NCBI RefSeq assembly: GCF_029254265.1
Contig: NZ_JAQWXX010000059.1
Coordinates: 1 to 32,855, forward strand
Length of the DNA: 32,855 bases
Direction: 5' to 3'
DNA from: Algoriphagus sp.
GTDB taxonomy: Bacteria; Bacteroidota; Bacteroidia; Cytophagales; Cyclobacteriaceae
Part shown: in pieces, positions 24,965-32,855 of the stretch
How the letters are laid out: every line of letters starts with the position of its first letter
Numbering within the stretch: the stretch's first letter is position 1
The notes under the pieces: generated by a model
What the model saw: only the letters and a program-made list of their open reading frames with translations
What the model was told of the DNA's origin: nothing
The model's database searches: none
Program-made: the position numbers and the translations under genes

Positions 24965-26887
24965 CTATAGAACCTTTATAGTTATTCTTCGGTTTAAAGC
25001 CTGATTCTCGAGGGAGGTATTTGGAACCATCGGCTCAATATCTCCCTTTCCTTCAACCATGATTCTTGCTGGGTGAAGGCCTTTTTCGACGAGGTAATTT
25101 TTAACACTTTGTGCCCGCTGTAAACTCAACTGTAAATTGTAAGCTTGGCGACCTATATTATCTGTATGACCTACAATCAGAATATTAACATTTGGATTTT
25201 CTGTTAAAAACTTCAACAATCGCTTTAATGAAGAGATTGATTCATTTTTGAGATCGTATTTGTCAAATTCAAAGAATACATTTTCAAAAACGAACTCCTC
25301 ACCCTTAGCAACAGGCACCAGCTCAATCTTCAGATCTTTTACATTCTGTATTTTGTCCCGCTCCACATTGAATATTTTGGGAATAAAACCCTGCTTCTCG
25401 ACATACAGTCCTGAAATCGCCTTGTCGGGATAGAGCATGGTAAAATCACCTGTCTTACCATCTGACCTGAATTGATATAGTGTGCTGTCATTGGTTAGAG
25501 ATACTAATGACAAGGTTGCTTCGATTGGCTCTCCAGTTTTGGAATTGTATACTTTTCCCTCAGTTACAGTTAAGTTCTCGCCAAGGTATATTTCTTTCGG
25601 GAATTTAAAGCGATAGAGAAGAGAGCGGTCATTATCACCTTCTTCACTGGTCAATTCAGTAAAGTAAGCATAATCCTTCTGGGCAGTAATAAAAAGCGCC
25701 ACCTGATCCAACTGGTCATTGATTGGCAAACCGAGATTCTCTGGCCTGGCAAATTCGCCATCCACTACTCTTGATAGCAGTATATCCATCCCTCCAAATC
25801 CATCATGCCCATTGGAGGCAAAAAAAAGGATTTCATTATTGAAAAACATAAAAGGGCTAATTTCATCTTTTGGGGTATTTACAACATTGCCAAGATTTTT
25901 GGCCTCCGCCCAAGAGCCATCATTTTGAAGAATACTATACCAGATATCATTTCCTCCGAAACCTCCTTTTCGATTGGATGAGAAAAACAAAATTCGACCA
26001 TCTGCGGAAAGTGAAGGCTGAGAGTCCCAAGATCTGGAGTTCACTTTTTTGCCCATATTTTTAGGACTTTGCCACATACCATTCTTTTTGTATGCAATGT
26101 AAAGATCACAACTCCCTTCGGTATCTGGTGAATCACAGGAGGTATAGATTAATACATTCCCGTCTGCCGTTACAGAGCAAGTTCCCTCATTATAGATGGA
26201 GTTAATCGTTTGGGAGATACTTGAAGGCTTTGTCCATTTTCCTTCTGGCGAAAGAAATGACATATAAATATCCTCTTTATCTGTATTCTGGGTTCCGTCT
26301 CTTTTAGTAAAAAGGATTTGCTCTCCATCCGCTGTCAGTACAGGGAAGTATTGGAGTTTAAATTCATTCAAAGGATTGCTGAGTATCTCCTTTTCAATGA
26401 TTCTTGTGTTGCCGATTTGAGTTTGAAGAAATTCCATCTTTGCTTTCATCTCGACATAATACATGGAGGTTTTGAAAGAATCCTCTAAAATGGGATCTGC
26501 TTCCATGAAAGTTTGATACGCCTTAGCAAACTTACCCTGATTCAAATAGAGGTTTGTAAAGAGCCAACCAAAATCTGCCGCATGCTTTTGAGTGGCATTT
26601 TTTCCATTGAGTCTACTTTTTCCAGCAAGGGCGACCTTCTCAGCTTCTTCTAACTTCCCTTGGGTAATTAGTAATTGTGCCTGCTTAAGATAAGCTTCTA
26701 AAAATGAGCCCTCACGCTCAATTGCATCTTGGTACTTCTGTATTGCCTCATCGTATCTTCGAGAAAGAGTAAGTTCCTCCCCCTCCTTGAAAAACTTAAT
26801 AGCTCTTGAATCAATAATGGAATAGGTCTGTGCCTGCGCAAAACACAGTGTTGCAAAAAACAGAATTCCAAAGAAGTAAAGGCGCAT
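24965..26887 (-). CDS. OmpA-family protein with TPR, PD40 propeller and CRD domains (PorE-like)
   Basis: 640 residues with the preferred ATG at 26887. A longer frame exists upstream, but this start gives a clean signal peptide (MRLYFFGILFFATLCFAQAQ) and lies five bases after the queE stop. Domain order: TPR-type helices (about 25-130; YDEAIQKYQDAIER, LEEAEKVAL), a beta-propeller of PD40/WD40-like repeats (about 170-410; SADGRILFFSSNRKGGFGGNDIW), a carboxypeptidase-regulatory-like fold (VTEGKVYNSKTGEPIEATLSL) and a C-terminal OmpA domain (VGHTDNIGRQAYNLQLSLQRAQSV) that binds peptidoglycan. This order is that of PorE, the T9SS anchor protein of Porphyromonas. Related paralogues are common, so PorE itself is not certain. 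It likely shares the queE promoter. Confidence 0.88.
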   Translation of the reverse strand: MRLYFFGILFFATLCFAQAQTYSIIDSRAIKFFKEGEELTLSRRYDEAIQKYQDAIEREGSFLEAYLKQAQLLITQGKLEEAEKVALAGKSRLNGKNATQKHAADFGWLFTNLYLNQGKFAKAYQTFMEADPILEDSFKTSMYYVEMKAKMEFLQTQIGNTRIIEKEILSNPLNEFKLQYFPVLTADGEQILFTKRDGTQNTDKEDIYMSFLSPEGKWTKPSSISQTINSIYNEGTCSVTADGNVLIYTSCDSPDTEGSCDLYIAYKKNGMWQSPKNMGKKVNSRSWDSQPSLSADGRILFFSSNRKGGFGGNDIWYSILQNDGSWAEAKNLGNVVNTPKDEISPFMFFNNEILFFASNGHDGFGGMDILLSRVVDGEFARPENLGLPINDQLDQVALFITAQKDYAYFTELTSEEGDNDRSLLYRFKFPKEIYLGENLTVTEGKVYNSKTGEPIEATLSLVSLTNDSTLYQFRSDGKTGDFTMLYPDKAISGLYVEKQGFIPKIFNVERDKIQNVKDLKIELVPVAKGEEFVFENVFFEFDKYDLKNESISSLKRLLKFLTENPNVNILIVGHTDNIGRQAYNLQLSLQRAQSVKNYLVEKGLHPARIMVEGKGDIEPMVPNTSLENQALNRRITIKVL

Positions 26888-26891
26888 GGGT

Positions 26892-27518
26892 TTATGGTAT
26901 AGCCATAAATTTATGAGTTTGGAGGGATATTTTCCAAAAAGGTCGATTTTTAACGTATTCGACAATTTCGGGAGTAAATTTTTCTGCTTTGCTCCACTCA
27001 GGTTGTAAACGAAGTTCACATTCGCTTTTTACCAGTTTGGCATGCTCCTCTGCGAAAGCGAAATCACTTTGATGGAAAACCACCACTTTTAATTCATCTG
27101 CAACTTCATAGATTGAAGGATGGGGTTTTTTGAATTTCTTGGGAGAAAAACAAACCCAATCAAAATCTCCTGAAAAAGGATGCGCACCGGAAGTTTCAAT
27201 ATTTGTGGTGAAGCCTTTTTCTTTCAAAAGCTTTGTCAATGGACCCAAATCATACATCAAAGGTTCTCCCCCTGTGATTACTACCAATCTACCAGGATAG
27301 CTACATGCTTCTTCGACAATCCTTTCAATTGATAGGACTGGCCATTTTCCAGCTTCCCAACTTTCCTTGACATCGCACCAAACACAGCCTACATCACAGC
27401 CTCCCAAACGGATAAAATATGCCGGATGCCCTGTGAATTTACCTTCGCCTTGTATCGTGTAAAAAGCTTCCATCAAGGGCAAGGATTTGCCGGAAGCAAC
27501 TTGTTGTTCGAGAGTCAT
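26892..27518 (-). CDS. queE: 7-carboxy-7-deazaguanine synthase (radical SAM)
   Basis: 208 residues. QueE is a radical SAM enzyme that contracts the ring of 6-carboxytetrahydropterin to 7-carboxy-7-deazaguanine, on the way to queuosine. The iron-sulfur cluster motif CDVGCVWC has the CX3CX2C spacing, preceded by YTIQGEGKFTG and PAYFIRLGG, all family signatures. VVITGGEPLMYDL is the SAM-binding glycine-rich segment. It supplies the step after QueD, encoded about 12 kb away; queC and queF are not in the window. It is the first gene of a probable operon with the PorE-like gene, and the promoter lies at 27569-27599. Confidence 0.95.
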   Translation of the reverse strand: MTLEQQVASGKSLPLMEAFYTIQGEGKFTGHPAYFIRLGGCDVGCVWCDVKESWEAGKWPVLSIERIVEEACSYPGRLVVITGGEPLMYDLGPLTKLLKEKGFTTNIETSGAHPFSGDFDWVCFSPKKFKKPHPSIYEVADELKVVVFHQSDFAFAEEHAKLVKSECELRLQPEWSKAEKFTPEIVEYVKNRPFWKISLQTHKFMAIP

Positions 27519-27568
27519 TTGAATTTTTGGTAAAGCGGGTGATTCGACCGCTGGGTGAATTAATAAGG

Positions 27569-27599
27569 CAAAGGTAACTCTAAAGTTGGGAAGTTTAAA
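27569..27599 (-). promoter_or_regulatory. Promoter of queE and the PorE-like gene
   Basis: TACCTTTG (27569-27576) on the minus strand followed by C is identical to the -7 boxes of the tRNA-Leu and left-edge promoters. The -33 box is TTTA (27596-27599) with a 19-base spacer, one mismatch. The leader would be about 45 bases. Confidence 0.6.
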
Positions 27600-27603
27600 A
27601 GCT

Positions 27604-27639
27604 AAAAAGTGGTAAGGTTTTTCAACTTTACCACTTTTT
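27604..27639 (-). terminator. Terminator of the M20 amidohydrolase gene
   Basis: AAAAAGTGGTAAGGTT (27604-27619) pairs with AACTTTACCACTTTTT (27624-27639), one G-T pair, with a four-base loop. Both strands have T-runs. Part of the stem (27612-27620) can instead pair with AAACCTTAC at 27648-27656. Confidence 0.82.
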
Positions 27640-27660
27640 GACTTTAGAAACCTTACAACC

Positions 27661-29262
27661 TTATTTTTTCAATGTAGGATAGGTTACCCCCAACTGCTCC
27701 AAATAGGTATCATACTTCGTCTCATCGTAATAAAACTTTTCCAATTGAGGACGGAATTGATTCATTATCGAAGTATTCAAATAAATCGGCGGTGCATCTT
27801 CAGCCGAAATCATCGGCTTATAAGTTTCCTCTTTGGTTTGGACATTTTTGAAATAATCCCATGCCTGATCCACCAATTCCGGCTGTAACAAGAAGTCCAA
27901 AATTGTCATTGCCTCAGCTTTTGCTCCAGCAGTTACACCTTTGTGCGCAATTGGAGTAGCCATTGCAATTGCATTACTCCAGTGATGTCCCTGAAGACCT
28001 GGAATATTTGATGGAAATCTCAAAGTTACCGTAGGAACTACCCACGAAACATCTCCGATATCATCCGACCCACCAGAAATCGGAACTTTTACCGGTAGTC
28101 CAAGTGTATCTAATTTGGTATCTAAACCTTCTATTTTCTTTGCCCCAACTTCTGTCTGTACAGCTTTGGCAAGTGCTTGATCATCCTCAGACCAAGTCGG
28201 CAAACCAACCTTTAAAATATTAGCATACATCTTTTCCGCAATCACTTTATTAAAGTGTCTTGGCCAGGCTGTACCAAGTATTTTAGAAGTAACTTCTGTA
28301 TCTGTCATCAAAGCTGCACCTTCTGCCATTTTATTAGCGATTTCGTACATTTCCATGATGCCATCATACTTCACATCTCTGAAATAGTACCAAATCGAAG
28401 CTTTCGAAGGAACTACATTTGGCTGATCGCCAGCATCTGTAAAGATAGAATGAGACCGCTTCAAAGGGTCCAAATGCTCTCTTTTGTAATTCCAACCCAC
28501 ATTCATTAATTCCGCTGCATCCAATGCACTTCTTCCTCGCCATGGTGAACCTGCAGAGTGAGCAGCTTCTCCTGAAAAGGTGTATTCAACAGAAATCAAT
28601 CCTGTACCAGTTGCTTGTCCATAACTTACCCCAAGGTTATCTCCCACATGGGTGAAAATGCAAATATCTACATCATCAAAAAGCCCATCTCGAGTATACC
28701 AAGCTTTCGCAGCGACCAACTCTTCGGCGATTCCTGGCCAAAGAATTAAAGTACCTCCAACATTCTCACGCTCCATGATTTTTTTCACAGCTAAAGCTGC
28801 CGTGATATTTAAAGGAATTCCCGCATTATGACCTTCACCATGACCCGGTGCTCCTTCAACTATAGGCTTATGGTAAGCAACGCCTGGATACTGGGAAGCT
28901 TTAGGAATATTATCTACATCTGAACCAAGCGCAATCACTGGCCCCTCTCCATTTTTCCAAGTAGCAAACCATGCAGTCGGAATTCCAGAGACACCCCTCT
29001 CTATAGTGAATCCATTTTTTTCCAAAATCCCGGTGAGATACTTAGATGATTCAACTTCCTGGAATCCAAGTTCTGCAAAGCTGAAAACCTTATCTACCAT
29101 CACCTGACTCAATTTAGCATCTTGTTCGACCAAGGTTGCAACCTCTTGCTTCAAAGCGTCGATCTGCTTGGCGGACATTTTCTTCTGAGAATATGACTCT
29201 GTCGAAAGCCCAAAAACTGCTACCGAAGTGGCAATCAATCCTATTATTAATGTTTTATTCAT
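27661..29262 (-). CDS. Exported M20 family amidohydrolase (AbgB-like)
   Basis: 533 residues using the ATG at 29262, which begins a signal peptide (MNKTLIIGLIATSVAVFGLSTESYSQ). An upstream frame of 14 more codons lacks such a start. The mature part is a metal-dependent amidohydrolase of the M20 group, with VIALGSDVDNIPK, APGHGEGHNAG, GIAEELVAAKAWY and GGSDDIGDVSWVVPT at the positions of the metal ligands. The dimerisation domain includes AAHSAGSPWRGRSALDAAELM. It resembles AbgB, which splits p-aminobenzoyl-glutamate, and related amidohydrolases, but the substrate here is unknown. Export to the periplasm is unusual for AbgB-like enzymes and suggests a scavenging role. It stands alone between a terminator and the divergent leuS. 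Confidence 0.88.
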   Translation of the reverse strand: MNKTLIIGLIATSVAVFGLSTESYSQKKMSAKQIDALKQEVATLVEQDAKLSQVMVDKVFSFAELGFQEVESSKYLTGILEKNGFTIERGVSGIPTAWFATWKNGEGPVIALGSDVDNIPKASQYPGVAYHKPIVEGAPGHGEGHNAGIPLNITAALAVKKIMERENVGGTLILWPGIAEELVAAKAWYTRDGLFDDVDICIFTHVGDNLGVSYGQATGTGLISVEYTFSGEAAHSAGSPWRGRSALDAAELMNVGWNYKREHLDPLKRSHSIFTDAGDQPNVVPSKASIWYYFRDVKYDGIMEMYEIANKMAEGAALMTDTEVTSKILGTAWPRHFNKVIAEKMYANILKVGLPTWSEDDQALAKAVQTEVGAKKIEGLDTKLDTLGLPVKVPISGGSDDIGDVSWVVPTVTLRFPSNIPGLQGHHWSNAIAMATPIAHKGVTAGAKAEAMTILDFLLQPELVDQAWDYFKNVQTKEETYKPMISAEDAPPIYLNTSIMNQFRPQLEKFYYDETKYDTYLEQLGVTYPTLKK

Positions 29263-29391
29263 TTGATTGGTGGTTTTATTTGAGTGGAAAGTAAGAAAAA
29301 GCAACTTCTGATTGAAATAAAATTGACCAATGGAATAAAAGTTAGACTGAGAGGAATTGGAGATTTGATTACCAAAGCCGCATGAATTTTC

Positions 29392-29399
29392 TATTTTTG
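29392..29399 (+). promoter_or_regulatory. Probable -7 box of the leuS promoter
   Basis: TATTTTTG followed by C fits TAnnTTTG exactly, 36 bases before the leuS ATG. The nearest TTTG lies 24 bases upstream, longer than the usual 19-21. Confidence 0.5.
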
Positions 29400-29435
29400 C
29401 AGGCGTTTAGCTTAAAAATCATCAATAATTCAATC

Positions 29436-32210
29436 ATGGCGGAGTACAATTTCAGGGAAATAGAGAAAAAATGGCAGGCATACTGGGAAAAGAATCAAAC
29501 TTACCTGGCTGAGCCAAATCCTGACAAACCTAAGTTTTATTCGCTTGACATGTTCCCCTACCCTTCTGGAGCTGGCCTGCACGTTGGCCACCCACTAGGA
29601 TATATCGCCTCTGATATCATCGCAAGATTTAAGCGATTAAAGGGATTCAATGTCCTTCATCCTATGGGTTATGATTCATTTGGCTTGCCTGCTGAGCAAT
29701 ACGCAATCCAGACTGGTCAGCATCCTGCTATCACTACGGAACAAAATATTACTCGCTACACTGAGCAATTAAAAAATATTGGATTTGCTTTCGATTGGAG
29801 TAAAGAGGTTCGTACCTCAGATCCGGCTTATTACAAGTGGACGCAGTGGATCTTTATGCAGCTTTTCAACAGCTACTACGATCAAGAAGCAGATAAAGCG
29901 CTTTCCATCGATTCCTTAATTTCTCGGTTTGAAAAAGAAGGAAACAAGAATGTAAAGGCCATTTGCGATGATGAAACGCCAATTTTTTCCCATTTGGATT
30001 GGAAAGCTTTTTCCGAAAAGGAAAAGCAAGAAATGCTGCTCAAATATCGCTTGACTTTCTTGGCAGAGACAACCGTGAATTGGTGCGCTGCTTTAGGTAC
30101 TGTACTTTCCAATGACGAAGTTAAAGACGGATTCTCTGAGCGAGGTGGCCATCCAGTCGAGCGAAAGAAAATGATGCAGTGGTCTATGCGAATCACTGCC
30201 TACGCAGATCGCTTACTTCAAGGTCTTGAAAAAGTTGATTGGTCTGAGCCTATCAAAGAAATGCAGCGAAACTGGATCGGGAAATCCATCGGTGCTGAAG
30301 TGACTTTTGAGGTAAAGGATTCATCTGAGACCATTAAAGTTTTCACCACACGAGTAGATACAATTTTTGGAGTGACTTATTTGGCTTTAGCACCAGAAAG
30401 TGATTTGTCAGCAGCACTCATTACCGAGGATCAGCGAGCTAGTGCCGAAGCTTATATTGAAGTTGCCAAAAATCGCTCTGAGCGTGAGCGAATGAGTGAT
30501 GTAAAAACCATCTCCGGAGCATTCACTGGCTCCTACGCAATCAATCCTTTTAACGGAGAAGAAATCCAGATTTGGGTAGCAGATTACGTACTTGCAGGTT
30601 ATGGAACTGGCGCCGTAATGGCCGTTCCAGCTCATGATGAACGGGATTACAATTTTGCGAAGCATTTTGGGCTGGAGATCAGACAAGTGATCGAAGGCTC
30701 TATGGAAAACGGCTCTTTCCCTGGAAAGGGAGGGCTAATAATTAACTCCGGCTTCATCTCCAACCTTTACATGAAGGATGCGATGATCAAAGCGATTGAA
30801 TTTTTGGAAGAAAAAGGAATCGGAAAAGGAAAGATTCAATACCGAATGCGAGATGCGATTTTTACCCGTCAGCGTTATTGGGGCGAACCACTTCCAGTTT
30901 ATTTCAAAGAAGGATTGCCTTATTTAATTGAAGAAAAAGACTTGCCTTTGGTATTACCTGAGGTAGATAAATATTTGCCAACCGAGGATGGAGCACCTCC
31001 ACTTGGTCGTGCCAAAAACTGGACCTACAAGACTTCCGAGGGTGAATTTCCTTTGGAAATGAGTACTATGCCAGGTTGGGCCGGATCAAGTTGGTATTTC
31101 TTCCGATACATGGATCCTAAAAATGACACTGAGTTTGTAGACAAAGCAAAAGCTGATTATTGGGGAGCTGTGGATTTATATATCGGAGGTTCAGAGCATG
31201 CTACAGGTCACTTACTCTATTCAAGATTCTGGACCAAATTCTTATTTGATCTAGGGGTAGTTTCAATCGATGAGCCATTCCAAAAGATGATCAACCAGGG
31301 TATGATTCAGGGTAGGTCTAATTTTGTTTATCGAATTAAAGGCGAAAATAAATTTGTCAGTCTTGGATTAAAAGACAATTACGACACTTCTGCGATGCAT
31401 GTGGATGTGAATATTGTTCACAATGACCAACTGAATTTGGACAAGTTTAAGGCTTGGAGACCGGATTTGGCAGACGCAGAATTCATCTTGGAGGATGGTA
31501 AATACCATTGCGGATCTGAAGTTGAAAAAATGTCCAAATCCAAATACAACGTAGTCAATCCGGATGATATTATCGAGCGATACGGTGCAGACACGCTTCG
31601 ATCTTACGAAATGTTCTTGGGACCTTTGGAGCAGTTCAAACCTTGGAACACCAACGGAATTGATGGCGTTTTCAAGTTTTTGAGAAAGCTTTGGAACCTA
31701 TACCACACTCCTACCGGAGAATTCCAAGTTTCGGATGAAGCGCCAAGCAAGGCCGAGTTGAAAGCGCTTCACAAAGCGATTAAGAAGATGGAAGAAGATA
31801 TGGAAAATCACTCCTTCAACACTTCAGTTTCCAGCTTTATGATTTGTGTAAATGAATTGACTGCTCTGAAATCTAACAAAAGAGGAATCCTTGAGCCATT
31901 AGCCGTTTTGGTTTCCCCTTACGCTCCACATATTGCCGAGGAACTTTGGAGCTTATTGGGTTATTCGACCTCAATTACTGAAGCCACTTTCCCGGAATTC
32001 AAGGAAGAATACTTGGTAGAAAGTAACTTTGAATATCCTGTGATGATCAATGGAAAAATGCGAGCGAAGTTGAATCTTCCACTTTCACTTTCTGTACCGG
32101 AAATCGAAAAAGAAGCCATGGCAGACGAGACGGTTCAAAAATGGCTAGAAGGTAAAGCTCCTAAGAAGGTGATCATTGTACCGGGTAAAATTGTGAATCT
32201 GGTTATCTAA
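29436..32210 (+). CDS. leuS: Leucyl-tRNA synthetase
   Basis: 924 residues from the ATG at 29436, where the conserved N terminus [17 protein letters not shown] begins. A frame 18 codons longer has no family support and would overlap the promoter. The class I motifs are HVGH (49-52) in [13 protein letters not shown] and KMSKS in [15 protein letters not shown]. The editing (CP1) domain has [19 protein letters not shown] and [15 protein letters not shown]. The protein is longer than E. coli LeuRS (860 residues), partly through an insert near residues 146-200 ([17 protein letters not shown]). A terminator follows at 32225. It charges tRNA-Leu, including the one encoded at 9708. Confidence 0.97.
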   Translation: MAEYNFREIEKKWQAYWEKNQTYLAEPNPDKPKFYSLDMFPYPSGAGLHVGHPLGYIASDIIARFKRLKGFNVLHPMGYDSFGLPAEQYAIQTGQHPAITTEQNITRYTEQLKNIGFAFDWSKEVRTSDPAYYKWTQWIFMQLFNSYYDQEADKALSIDSLISRFEKEGNKNVKAICDDETPIFSHLDWKAFSEKEKQEMLLKYRLTFLAETTVNWCAALGTVLSNDEVKDGFSERGGHPVERKKMMQWSMRITAYADRLLQGLEKVDWSEPIKEMQRNWIGKSIGAEVTFEVKDSSETIKVFTTRVDTIFGVTYLALAPESDLSAALITEDQRASAEAYIEVAKNRSERERMSDVKTISGAFTGSYAINPFNGEEIQIWVADYVLAGYGTGAVMAVPAHDERDYNFAKHFGLEIRQVIEGSMENGSFPGKGGLIINSGFISNLYMKDAMIKAIEFLEEKGIGKGKIQYRMRDAIFTRQRYWGEPLPVYFKEGLPYLIEEKDLPLVLPEVDKYLPTEDGAPPLGRAKNWTYKTSEGEFPLEMSTMPGWAGSSWYFFRYMDPKNDTEFVDKAKADYWGAVDLYIGGSEHATGHLLYSRFWTKFLFDLGVVSIDEPFQKMINQGMIQGRSNFVYRIKGENKFVSLGLKDNYDTSAMHVDVNIVHNDQLNLDKFKAWRPDLADAEFILEDGKYHCGSEVEKMSKSKYNVVNPDDIIERYGADTLRSYEMFLGPLEQFKPWNTNGIDGVFKFLRKLWNLYHTPTGEFQVSDEAPSKAELKALHKAIKKMEEDMENHSFNTSVSSFMICVNELTALKSNKRGILEPLAVLVSPYAPHIAEELWSLLGYSTSITEATFPEFKEEYLVESNFEYPVMINGKMRAKLNLPLSLSVPEIEKEAMADETVQKWLEGKAPKKVIIVPGKIVNLVI

Positions 32211-32224
32211 AACTGAAAGAAATT

Positions 32225-32261
32225 AAAGGGGAAATGGTAATTTCCCTTTTCTTTTTTTTTT
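32225..32261 (+). terminator. Rho-independent terminator of leuS
   Basis: An eleven-pair stem AAAGGGGAAAT/ATTTCCCTTTT (32225-32235 with 32240-32250, one G-T pair) and a four-base loop are followed by a T-run at 32252-32261. Confidence 0.85.
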
Positions 32262-32273
32262 CAAAAGTATTCA

Positions 32274-32855
32274 ATGATCATCTACACCTTCCCCATCCGA
32301 ACCGCCTTTATCGACCGTGATGTGGAGATGATTTCTCCTGAATTTGAGCTTAAAACACTGGAGTTTACCCAAAACCCAGCTAAGCTTATTTTCTACTTTG
32401 TGCTCCAGTTTTTTCAGCTGCTTTGGTACCTCCCAAAAACAACTCAATACCTATGCTTTTTTGGCGGATATCATTCGGTTTTGCCTGTTTGGTTTGGGAA
32501 AGTTTTTGGAAAAAGATGCATTATCCAGGCTGGAGGCACAGATTGCATGAATATGCCTGAGATCAATTATGGAAATTTTAGGAAAAAATGGCTCCGAAAA
32601 GCCACCATATATTCCTTTAAAAATTGCAGCTTAATCTTGCCTGTAGCTGAAGCTTTGGTTAAACAAGACTATAGCTATGATCCAAGTATTTCGCCCAAAC
32701 AAGGATTGCTCAATCTGATTCCCAATCTGAAAACGTCTATTCGAGTGATTCCTAATGGATTTGACACTGATTTTTGGAAAGACTTGAAAAAAACCCGATT
32801 CCCGAAAAGCTTTATCTCGGTTGCCACCGGCACTTCCAATCCCGCTCGAGCAAGA
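32274..32855 (+). CDS. Glycosyltransferase, probably GT4-like (partial, cut by window edge)
   Basis: 194 codons are visible and the frame is open to the end of the window. It starts MIIYTFPIRTAFIDRDVEM and contains the hydrophobic run AKLIFYFVLQFFQLLW, then FFGGYHSVLPVWFGKVFGKRCIIQAGGTDC. SLILPVAEALVKQDY and IRVIPNGFDTDFW follow, a pattern typical of GT-B glycosyltransferases, in which IPNGxD precedes the donor-binding half. The missing C-terminal half would carry the nucleotide-sugar site. It may add sugars to polysaccharide or lipopolysaccharide. It lies just after the leuS terminator and I saw no promoter, so it may be a new unit starting a glycan cluster to the right. Confidence 0.8.
   Translation, partial: MIIYTFPIRTAFIDRDVEMISPEFELKTLEFTQNPAKLIFYFVLQFFQLLWYLPKTTQYLCFFGGYHSVLPVWFGKVFGKRCIIQAGGTDCMNMPEINYGNFRKKWLRKATIYSFKNCSLILPVAEALVKQDYSYDPSISPKQGLLNLIPNLKTSIRVIPNGFDTDFWKDLKKTRFPKSFISVATGTSNPARAR

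Noticed and set aside
26888..27019. Upstream extension of the OmpA-family gene into queE
   Set aside because: It would overlap the end of queE in another frame and hide the clear signal peptide that begins at the ATG at 26887.
29263..29304. Upstream start for the M20 amidohydrolase
   Set aside because: The extra 14 residues precede a well-formed signal peptide that starts at the ATG at 29262.
29382..29435. Upstream start for leuS
   Set aside because: The added 18 residues are not part of the LeuRS family and would include the -7 box. The conserved N terminus begins at 29436.
32344..32550. A plus-strand 68-codon frame near the right edge
   Set aside because: It is another frame of the glycosyltransferase gene, whose own frame is open from 32274 to the window end and gives recognisable motifs.
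1..32855. CRISPR array, insertion sequence, prophage or integrated element
   Set aside because: No regularly spaced direct repeats, transposase, integrase or phage genes were found, and the tRNA-Leu has no duplicated 3' end in the window that would mark an attachment site.

Overview
The window is chromosomal DNA of a Bacteroidota bacterium, most likely order Cytophagales and close to the Cyclobacteriaceae (Algoriphagus-like). The evidence is a PorP/SprF-like protein next to a type B (CHU_C) cargo protein, a subtilisin ending in a type A type IX secretion (T9SS) sorting domain, a SusC/SusD pair, a DUF4221-like lipoprotein, and several promoters of the Bacteroidota form TTTG-N19/20-TAnnTTTG rather than the sigma70 -35/-10 form. 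The genus is inferred, not proven. About 22 protein genes and one tRNA are supported. Most are core housekeeping genes, with envelope and secretion modules between them.

Layout. Bases 1-410 hold no gene but carry two tandem leftward promoters that probably drive a strongly expressed transcript, possibly an rRNA operon, beyond the left edge. Bases 411-3763 (minus) are a two-gene operon: a secreted lectin/Ig/PKD protein with a type B sorting domain, then its probable PorP/SprF-type partner. Bases 3862-9543 (minus) read, in transcription order, rel/spoT, a Fur-family regulator, a STAS protein, a DUF4221-like lipoprotein and purA. Bases 9619-13172 (plus) hold tRNA-Leu(UAG) with a clear promoter and terminator, followed by the proteostasis cluster tig, clpP, clpX. 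Bases 13204-14841 (minus) are lpxB and queD.

Bases 14948-19100 (minus) are a large secreted S8 protease followed one base later by a small exported protein of unknown function. Bases 19211-24495 (minus) are a susC-susD-lipoprotein uptake operon with a recognisable promoter and terminator. Bases 24496-24964 are a very AT-rich spacer. Bases 24965-27518 (minus) are queE followed by an OmpA-family protein with the domain order of the T9SS component PorE. Bases 27661-29262 (minus) are an exported M20 amidohydrolase. Bases 29436-32210 (plus) are leuS, and a GT4-like glycosyltransferase starts at 32274 and runs off the right edge.

How the genes fit together. Three modules concern T9SS traffic and surface nutrient capture: the type B cargo with its PorP/SprF-like partner, the type A protease, and the PorE-like anchor. 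The protease lies next to the SusCD operon, which allows (but does not prove) a degrade-and-import scheme for peptides. rel/spoT and purA share a strand block, and purine synthesis is a known ppGpp target. I found no CRISPR array, insertion sequence, phage gene or clear sign of recent transfer. The likeliest places for new biology are the unknown protein coupled to the protease, the lectin/PorP pair, and the STAS/DUF4221 pair between fur and purA.
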